Positions 1 through 4,508 of a stretch of 6,987 bases of DNA are shown piece by piece (the first letter of the stretch is position 1; the number at the start of each line of letters is the position of its first letter). The DNA lies in assembly GCA_945870015.1 (NCBI GenBank), contig CAMBQS010000181.1:1-6987 (forward strand), written 5' to 3'. Source of the DNA: Desulfocicer vacuolatum DSM 3385. GTDB lineage: Bacteria > Desulfobacterota > Desulfobacteria > Desulfobacterales > SURF-7. Below the pieces are notes generated by a model. That model was not told the DNA's origin, did no database searches, and worked only from the letters and a program-made list of their open reading frames with translations. Made by a program: the position numbers and the translations under genes.

Positions 1-42
1 GACACAATCATATCCGATAATGACACTCTGCTTTGGATTCAT
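1..42 (-). CDS. beta-ketoacyl synthase, N-terminal start only (partial, runs off window)
   Basis: An ATG at 42 opens a frame that stays open to the window edge and reads MNPKQSVIIGYDCV. The pattern of a short polar lead, then V-I-I-G-Y and a small hydrophobic residue, is how FabF-type ketosynthases begin (compare MKVRTFITGIGMITPVG at the start of the double KS at 4505-6673). The gene follows the second radical SAM gene by 35 nt on the same strand and would continue the operon. The Shine-Dalgarno is weak (GAG about seven bases upstream). A six-codon ORF (ATG at 60) ends in a TGA overlapping this ATG, which could couple translation, but it may be chance. Only 14 codons are visible, so the family call rests on one short motif. 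An active KS, a chain-length-factor-like protein or an unrelated Rossmann-type protein are all possible. Confidence 0.5.
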   Translation of the reverse strand, partial: MNPKQSVIIGYDCV

Positions 43-77
43 AGGATACTCAAGGGCATTGTTGGGTGCAAATTGTT

Positions 78-1076
78 TTACCAGGGAATGAAGCGGTAGA
101 GTTTCGCAAACATCTCATAGACCTCGATCCAGTTCTTCAGATCTTCAGCCGTGCGAATGTGTGCCTTTTTGTTCACCATCACCCAGCTCATGTGTGCTGC
201 GCCGTCTTTGCAGGTTGTGCAGTCTCTTGTTTCCGATGTGCAGCACCGGTGCATGGTTTTCAGATCCGATGCCCACCTTATAAAATGGATCAGTCTTTTG
301 GGTTTTGGGTTTCTGTTGTCAAAAGTTTCGGTAACCGAGGGGCATTCCAGCCAGCCAAAGTCCCGGTCAAGCATGTTTCCGGAGGTGATCACCTTGTGGT
401 AATACCGGGACGAAATCACCGTGTCCGGGTAATGATCCAGCATTTCGTCCATCTCAAAACGAATGTCAGTCAGTTCTTCATTTCTCCAGGAAAAACCGTC
501 AACGCTTTCATCATTGGATAACAATTGCATATGAACTTTTACACCGATATCCCTTATTTTTTTGATAATACGTTCTGTTTTTCCGATCTGCCGGGGGGTT
601 ATGGTGTAGAGATAATAGGTATATTCATCCCCTTCATAATTTTTGCTGGAGATCGCAAAACAGTCTTTACCCCGGAGAAGTTTTTCATCCTGTTCATCCC
701 CCCAGAGAGAGATTCCGACCATCATGTCCGGAAACCGGTCCCGGGGAACCTTGATCAGGCCGTTGGTTGCACAAAAGGTCGGAAGGCGTTTATAAAATGC
801 CTCCACACGATCCAGGCAGAGTGTAGGCTCTCCACCAATCAATATGGCAAGGTTTACACCCCGGTCTTTTTCTTTTTCAATAAAGCGTTCCCACTTTAAA
901 ATATCCATCTCCTCTTTTGCCGCCTTATGTTCGCCGGAGGAAAAAAAGAAACAGCCCCTGCATCGAAGATTGCATCGATTGGTGACATCATAGATGGAGC
1001 TTCGGATGTTAAGCTTGGATATTTTTCTATATCGTTCATACCATTCATTATCCAGTAATGAACTGACCGTTATCAT
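78..1076 (-). CDS. radical SAM protein (second of a paralogous pair)
   Basis: 332 residues. The cluster-binding motif CNLRCRGC (C35, C39, C42) fits the canonical CxxxCxxC that holds the [4Fe-4S] used to cleave S-adenosylmethionine. GGEP at 81-84 is the SAM-contacting motif of the family, followed by a conserved CATNG (102-106). The C-terminal third has five further cysteines: C245, then C278-C279, C286 and C289. All five recur in the neighbouring paralog at 1100-2230, so they may bind an auxiliary iron-sulfur cluster or another metal (inference). There is no room for an N-terminal cobalamin domain, since the motif begins about 34 residues in. A perfect AAGGAG (1083-1088) six bases before the ATG fixes the start. 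It sits 23 nt after the paralog in an operon with ACPs and a ketosynthase, so an acyl chain, an acyl-ACP or a lipid head group is a plausible target. The substrate cannot be read from the sequence. Confidence 0.9.
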   Translation of the reverse strand: MITVSSLLDNEWYERYRKISKLNIRSSIYDVTNRCNLRCRGCFFFSSGEHKAAKEEMDILKWERFIEKEKDRGVNLAILIGGEPTLCLDRVEAFYKRLPTFCATNGLIKVPRDRFPDMMVGISLWGDEQDEKLLRGKDCFAISSKNYEGDEYTYYLYTITPRQIGKTERIIKKIRDIGVKVHMQLLSNDESVDGFSWRNEELTDIRFEMDEMLDHYPDTVISSRYYHKVITSGNMLDRDFGWLECPSVTETFDNRNPKPKRLIHFIRWASDLKTMHRCCTSETRDCTTCKDGAAHMSWVMVNKKAHIRTAEDLKNWIEVYEMFAKLYRFIPW

Positions 1077-1082
1077 TTTTTA

Positions 1083-1088
1083 CTCCTT
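1083..1088 (-). promoter_or_regulatory. Shine-Dalgarno AAGGAG of the second radical SAM gene
   Basis: The minus strand reads AAGGAG, six bases before the ATG at 1076. It is among the strongest ribosome binding sites in the window and lies in the 23-nt gap between the two radical SAM genes, so the downstream paralog should be translated independently rather than by coupling. Confidence 0.75.
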
Positions 1089-1099
1089 GCCTGCTGTTT

Positions 1100-2230
1100 T
1101 TAATTCCTGATTCTTGTTTCGGCCTTTGGCGGAGATACAATATGATTGCAGAGGTTTTCCCCTTTTTCATATCCCCGGACCCAGACGGCCAGATAGGAAT
1201 CCACATAATCCAGCCAGGCTTTGAATGTTTCCGGGTCTGATGCATGACGAAAAAGTTTTGCAGTGACCACGGCACTTCCGGCTGCATAGTGCCGGCAGTC
1301 TGAGCAATCCGTATCCGGAACACAGCAGGACATGTTTCGATCCCAGGTCAGGTCTGTTCGATACTGACGAAAAGACCGTCCTAGACCAATATCCGTGGAT
1401 GGATTCATCCTGGGATAAGGGCAGTCATATAATGCATGGAGTCCGTATTTATGGGTATGGGCTACAGCATTGTAATAGGAAAATAACACATTTTCCGGAT
1501 AATCTTTGATTAGTTTCAACATCGCTTCTCTAGTACCGGCAAGAGAGGCTTCCGTATGTCGAAGATTTCCATTATACCCGATGGGAGCGGAAAACATGTT
1601 GAAGGTAAGCTTGCAGTGATTTTCTTTCAGGAATTGCGCGACCTCAAAAGCCTCATCAATATTTTCTCTGGTAAAGGTATAGACAAATATTGCCCGCGGA
1701 TCATTCCGGTAATTCTGTGCCTGCCGTTGAAGCATGTTTTTGGCTCCTCGGACACGCAGGCTGGTTTCATCATTCCCCCAGACCGAAATATGGATGTTGT
1801 AATCCACGGAAGGGGAGATCCGGGAGAGACCATTGGAAGCAATACAGCCCAGTGGAATCTCTTTGTAGCAGACTTCCAGGAGAGCCGGCGCCAGCGATGG
1901 CTCGGCACCGGCAAGAACCACATAGGTGATTCCCCGTTTTTTTTCATTTTTCATGAGTTCCTGCCACAGCAGGGGGTCCTGAATCTCTTCTGCAAACTGT
2001 TTGTCACCCTTGAAGTAATAACATCCTTCACACTGGATATTACAATGGTTGGACATATCATAGGTGGATTCACGAAGAAAAAAGAATTTCCGTACTTTTT
2101 CCCATCTTTCATGAACAACCGGATCAGCGATGATTTCAGAAAATTTCCATCTTCTATCCTCATTGTCCGGGCAGGAATTTTGTTTTTTAGCGCTTTCCAC
2201 TACAATCCGATCCTCTGTGCAATTAACCAA
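1100..2230 (-). CDS. radical SAM protein (first of a paralogous pair)
   Basis: 376 residues from a TTG at 2230. CNIQCEGC (C63, C67, C70) is the CxxxCxxC [4Fe-4S]/SAM motif. The usual GGEP is changed to GAEP (108-111). It aligns along its length with the protein at 78-1076: S-x-Y-D before the motif, aromatics YYF just after it, ISVWG near 148-152, and a C-terminal set C270, C302-C303, C309, C312 with nearly the same spacing. These extra cysteines suggest an auxiliary cluster or metal site (inference). It has a longer N-terminus and a C-terminal tail of about 25 residues absent from the paralog. The start is uncertain: the TTG has AGGAAGG (2242-2248) eleven bases upstream, a long spacer, and a GTG at 2200 giving 366 residues is an alternative. 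Homology to the paralog begins only near residue 28, so it cannot decide. It follows ACP-D by 17 nt. The substrate is unknown; modification of an ACP-bound chain is a reasonable hypothesis. Confidence 0.88.
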   Translation of the reverse strand: MVNCTEDRIVVESAKKQNSCPDNEDRRWKFSEIIADPVVHERWEKVRKFFFLRESTYDMSNHCNIQCEGCYYFKGDKQFAEEIQDPLLWQELMKNEKKRGITYVVLAGAEPSLAPALLEVCYKEIPLGCIASNGLSRISPSVDYNIHISVWGNDETSLRVRGAKNMLQRQAQNYRNDPRAIFVYTFTRENIDEAFEVAQFLKENHCKLTFNMFSAPIGYNGNLRHTEASLAGTREAMLKLIKDYPENVLFSYYNAVAHTHKYGLHALYDCPYPRMNPSTDIGLGRSFRQYRTDLTWDRNMSCCVPDTDCSDCRHYAAGSAVVTAKLFRHASDPETFKAWLDYVDSYLAVWVRGYEKGENLCNHIVSPPKAETRIRN

Positions 2231-2247
2231 TTTTGATCAAACCTTCC

Positions 2248-2511
2248 TCACGAAAGCTGGTTTTGGATGTATTCAGCGATCAACCGGATGGTTGTAAGTT
2301 TAGGATAATCATCTTCATCAAACCGCATCCCATATTCATCCTGCAACACGAGAGCGACAGTGGCCAGGTCCATGCTGTCAATTCCGATTTCATCAACCAG
2401 ATCAATATCCGGATCAAATGTTCCCGGAGTCACATCCTCCAGTTTGAGTTCTTCAATCATTACCTGGGCAACGCGTAAAATAATATCGTTGGTGGTTGTT
2501 TCAGCAGTCAT
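2248..2511 (-). CDS. acyl carrier protein (ACP-D)
   Basis: An 87-residue stand-alone carrier protein with the typical four-helix pattern. The phosphopantetheine attachment site is S46 in EIGIDSMDLA, a DSM variant of the usual DSL. An acidic helix II follows, then the TTIRLIAEYI segment typical of the last ACP helix. Its Ser carries the 4'-phosphopantetheine arm once a phosphopantetheinyl transferase (not in this window) activates it, and it then holds the acyl chain as a thioester in the cytoplasm. The ATG lies 11 nt inside the end of the dehydratase gene and is preceded by AAGGGG at good spacing. The two radical SAM genes follow directly. The VTPG segment before the Ser (27-30) recalls ACP-A (ITPG) and not ACP-B or ACP-C, so it probably belongs to a different carrier subtype from the tandem pair. 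Confidence 0.93.
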   Translation of the reverse strand: MTAETTTNDIILRVAQVMIEELKLEDVTPGTFDPDIDLVDEIGIDSMDLATVALVLQDEYGMRFDEDDYPKLTTIRLIAEYIQNQLS

Positions 2512-2869
2512 TCTTTTCCCCTTCAGTAGATATAGTGCTTTTGCTTTTCAGTGTCATGACGCCCTGGCAGGCAGTCTCTCCCCTGACCTGAATCATAAAT
2601 GAATAGGTATCCGGTTCTTTTTGATTCCGGACAGCCTGTATCTCAAGCAGATCATCCGGCTTGATAAGCTGTTTAAATTTTACTCTTTTAAATTCCTTGA
2701 TGGATAACTTTTCCGTGGTGGTCTGTTGAATCATATCCAATACAACCGAGAGCTGTGCAATGCCGGGGAGTATCGGATTATCCGGGAAGTGCCCTGAAAA
2801 CCAGAGCGAATCTGAGCGGAACCTTCTGGTTGAAGAAAAAATATTCTGTGACATATGGGTCTCGGTCAT
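2501..2869 (-). CDS. FabZ/FabA-like hotdog-fold protein, putative 3-hydroxyacyl-ACP dehydratase
   Basis: 122 residues, a single hotdog domain, slightly short for FabZ. The hallmark GHFPDNPILPG (26-36) matches the FabZ active-site loop, with H27 as the catalytic histidine. In FabZ the catalytic Glu sits 14 residues after this His; here that position is S41, in QLSVVLD. The later KFKQLIKPDDLL (65-76) is the typical dehydratase strand (compare the KF-R-P-V-P-GD pattern). The likely role is removing water from 3-hydroxyacyl-ACP, but with Glu missing it could use another acid (D45 is near), be non-catalytic, or act as another hotdog enzyme such as a thioesterase-like protein. Small hotdog dehydratases in aryl-polyene-type loci, as I recall them, also diverge from FabZ around this loop. 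ATGA overlaps the stop of ACP-C, and AGGA eight bases upstream supports this ATG over the one five codons further in. Confidence 0.8.
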   Translation of the reverse strand: MTETHMSQNIFSSTRRFRSDSLWFSGHFPDNPILPGIAQLSVVLDMIQQTTTEKLSIKEFKRVKFKQLIKPDDLLEIQAVRNQKEPDTYSFMIQVRGETACQGVMTLKSKSTISTEGEKNDC

Positions 2870-3171
2870 TGCAATTGTCCTGCAGAAGAAGGCAGTATGG
2901 AATCGGGTGCAAGATTTTGAACAATATGGTCAACGATATCCTGAATCGTGACAATTTTTTTCAAATCATCATCTTCAATTTCAATATTCATCTTCATTTC
3001 AATCATACCGGCGATGTTAAATGCATCAATGCTGTCCAATTCAAGATCCTGGTATAAGTTTGTTTCCGGCAGAATTTTCTCTTCGGAAATCTCAAACTCC
3101 TGTATGAAGTATTTTTTCAGAAATTGAAAGATCTCATCGCTGTTTTTGTCTTTTTGGTTCTTCCCCTTCAC
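2866..3171 (-). CDS. acyl carrier protein (ACP-C), second of a tandem pair
   Basis: 101 residues. The phosphopantetheine site is S47 in DLELDSIDA. It is clearly a paralog of the next ACP upstream (3246-3527): both share I-F-x-F-x-K-K-Y-F, F-E-I-x-E, DLELDSIDA, the M-N-I-E stretch and a closing T-x-Q-D-x-V-D helix. The start is a GTG at 3171 with AGGA (3178-3181) six bases upstream and no other start codon before the homologous region, so I accept GTG. Compared with ACP-B, the N-terminus is longer and rich in Lys and Asp, and there is a Ser/Pro-containing C-terminal tail. Its TGA overlaps the ATG of the dehydratase (ATGA), so the two are probably translated together, which suggests that this ACP delivers the dehydratase substrate (inference). 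The base composition is AT-rich relative to the ketosynthase gene. Confidence 0.93.
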   Translation of the reverse strand: MKGKNQKDKNSDEIFQFLKKYFIQEFEISEEKILPETNLYQDLELDSIDAFNIAGMIEMKMNIEIEDDDLKKIVTIQDIVDHIVQNLAPDSILPSSAGQLQ

Positions 3172-3177
3172 CGGTAG

Positions 3178-3181
3178 TCCT
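3178..3181 (-). promoter_or_regulatory. Shine-Dalgarno AGGA deciding the GTG start of ACP-C
   Basis: AGGA on the minus strand lies six bases before the GTG at 3171. No ATG occurs between the upstream stop and the conserved ACP core, so this site is the main support for a GTG start. Confidence 0.55.
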
Positions 3182-3245
3182 AAAATACATCAATGGGTTG
3201 TTTTGATCCATCTGGAAATAAAATGCCTTGGAAATCAAAGTATAT

Positions 3246-3527
3246 TCAGACCGTCACCTGTGGGTTCAGGTTTTTGTTATTTTGATTCGAAGTTTTTCGA
3301 ATAATATAATCCACCACATCCTGAACCGTTGTAATGGTTTTCAGTTCTTTTTCATTGGTTTCAATATTCATCTCCGCTTCCAGCATCCCGATCATGTCCA
3401 GTGCATCAATGCTGTCGAGTTCAAGATCATCAAACAGGCTGGATTGTAAATCGATTTTTTTTTCCGGGATCTCAAATGTATCCACAAAATATTTTTTTAC
3501 AAAAAGAAAAATATCATTCTTATCCAT
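3246..3527 (-). CDS. acyl carrier protein (ACP-B), first of a tandem pair
   Basis: 93 residues from the ATG at 3527. The frame is open to a GTG at 3539, but that codon has AGGA almost touching it, while the ATG has GGA about eight bases upstream, so I prefer the ATG. The phosphopantetheine Ser is S39 in DLELDSIDA, followed by an acidic helix II (MLEAEMNIE) and TITTVQDVVDYI, the classical last-helix pattern. It is a paralog of ACP-C, 74 nt away on the same strand, and the tandem arrangement points to local duplication followed by divergence. The reading frame contains a run of nine A on the coding strand (3455-3463), encoding part of PEKKID. The gene is strikingly AT-rich, notably at its 5' end, and lies 63 nt behind the deacetylase, the widest gap on its 5' side in this half of the operon. 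Confidence 0.92.
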   Translation of the reverse strand: MDKNDIFLFVKKYFVDTFEIPEKKIDLQSSLFDDLELDSIDALDMIGMLEAEMNIETNEKELKTITTVQDVVDYIIRKTSNQNNKNLNPQVTV

Positions 3528-3576
3528 TGTTTTTTCCACATCCTATTCAAATTTCATCATTCAGGATCAACATGTC

Positions 3577-3605
3577 TATTTAATTTGTCATTATAAATAT
3601 GTCAA
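3577..3605 (-). promoter_or_regulatory. possible internal sigma-70-type promoter before the ACP-B/ACP-C pair
   Basis: On the minus strand a perfect TTGACA (3605-3600) lies at the end of the deacetylase gene, and after 16 or 17 bases comes TTAAAT or TAAATA (3583-3577), a weak -10. A perfect TATAAT also occurs at 3595-3590, but it is only four bases from the TTGACA and has no good -35 of its own. The position, in front of the one sizeable gap before the ACP pair, is sensible for extra carrier-protein expression. The region is AT-rich, so chance matches are likely. Confidence 0.3.
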
Positions 3606-4508
3606 GAAAATTGAATGCTTCCACCATGGTTCAGAAGCCGGGTGTTCATGATGAGAGGCATGAGTAACATTTCGAATTGACTCCATTACCGGCCGGTGTA
3701 TCAGATTCGGAAGCGGGATGACTTCCAGGCCTTTCTTCCGGATGCCGTCCACGATCCCCTCGATTTCAATCAGCCATTTCAACATCCGCTGTTTTTTCTC
3801 TTTTGCCGGAATGATGTCGTGCAGCAGAACAATATCACCGGGTTGAATTTTACGTAAAATTTTTCCGGACAGATTTGGAATTCTTCGATTCCCCATGTCA
3901 AAGGCACGGCAACTGTAATTCACACAATACATACCGAGCCGGGATAAGATTTTTCCGAGTTTCGGATTGGTGATACCTGCCGGAGGCCGGAATGCAAAGG
4001 TATGAATTCCATATGTTTTCAATATATCTTGTGTTCGCTGGATTTCCTGAAACAGTTTTTTTGAACTTTTCAGCATGATCAGAGGATCATGGTGATAAGA
4101 GTGATTTCCAATGGTATGGCCCTGCCGGAGGATATCCTGAATCAGATCCGGATGCCGGGATGCGTTTTTACCGGTAACAAAAAAGGTCGCCTGGATGTTT
4201 TTTTTTGCGAGCAGCGTAAGCAAGGCAGGGGTGGATATTGGGTCCGGACCATCATCAAAGGTAAGGGAAACAGATTTTCCTGAAGGTTTCCCGCGGGTAA
4301 TGATGGGAAGAAAATAGCTTATGCCGGTGAAAAATGGAGCGATAAAACTGATCAGCACAAAAAAGATCAGGGGAATCATGGAAAGCCGGATATCCCATAC
4401 AGACAGCAGCAGAGCTGTTGAAAGTGAAAAAATTCCAAGCAGATGGGAAATTGTAAGCCGGCTGCCTGGAGCCGGGTCTGTGATTGTATCCTCTTTCATT
4501 GCGATCAT
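3591..4508 (-). CDS. membrane-anchored polysaccharide deacetylase (NodB homology domain, CE4 family)
   Basis: 305 residues. The N-terminus has two hydrophobic stretches (about 21-38 and 44-70), then a complete NodB domain (about 78-265). The CE4 motifs are intact: TFDDGPD (83-89, metal ligand and base Asp), H136 and H140 in HSYHH (metal ligands), RPPAG (174-178), D204, and LLHD (228-231). CE4 enzymes use a divalent metal to remove N- or O-acyl groups, mostly from sugars, including lipid-linked ones (ArnD is a family example acting on an undecaprenyl-linked sugar). A hairpin of two membrane segments would leave the catalytic domain on the cytoplasmic side; a single long anchor would put it outside. 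The C-terminus is His/Trp-rich. Its ATG overlaps the KS stop (ATGA) and lacks a Shine-Dalgarno, so translation is probably coupled; M4 at 4499 is an alternative. The company of ACPs and KS suggests a lipid or glycolipid substrate rather than peptidoglycan (inference). Confidence 0.88.
   Translation of the reverse strand: MIAMKEDTITDPAPGSRLTISHLLGIFSLSTALLLSVWDIRLSMIPLIFFVLISFIAPFFTGISYFLPIITRGKPSGKSVSLTFDDGPDPISTPALLTLLAKKNIQATFFVTGKNASRHPDLIQDILRQGHTIGNHSYHHDPLIMLKSSKKLFQEIQRTQDILKTYGIHTFAFRPPAGITNPKLGKILSRLGMYCVNYSCRAFDMGNRRIPNLSGKILRKIQPGDIVLLHDIIPAKEKKQRMLKWLIEIEGIVDGIRKKGLEVIPLPNLIHRPVMESIRNVTHASHHEHPASEPWWKHSIFLTYL

Noticed and set aside
66..521. 151-residue plus-strand open frame
   Set aside because: Antisense to the second radical SAM gene; Cys/His-rich composition comes from the complement of the real codons.
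1627..1947. 106-residue minus-strand frame inside the first radical SAM gene
   Set aside because: Out-of-frame shadow with no homology; the in-frame protein carries the radical SAM motifs.
78..2230. N-terminal cobalamin-binding (B12) domain in the radical SAM proteins
   Set aside because: Only about 34 to 62 residues precede the CxxxCxxC motif, too few for a B12 domain.
1556..2236. 226-residue open frame on the plus strand
   Set aside because: It lies wholly antisense to the radical SAM gene, has no recognisable domain or ribosome binding site, and the minus frame has conserved motifs.
3455..3463. Runs of eight or nine A on the coding strand (3455-3463, 4198-4206, 1937-1944, about 5785-5800) as programmed slippage sites
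   Set aside because: They encode ordinary Lys stretches, the zero frame continues intact in each gene, and no useful alternative frame product is seen.
3246..3539. GTG at 3539 as start of ACP-B
   Set aside because: Its AGGA is almost adjacent to the codon; the ATG at 3527 has better spacing and keeps the whole ACP core.
3528..3590. Possible terminator after the deacetylase gene
   Set aside because: No GC-rich hairpin followed by T-run is seen; the gap is merely AT-rich.
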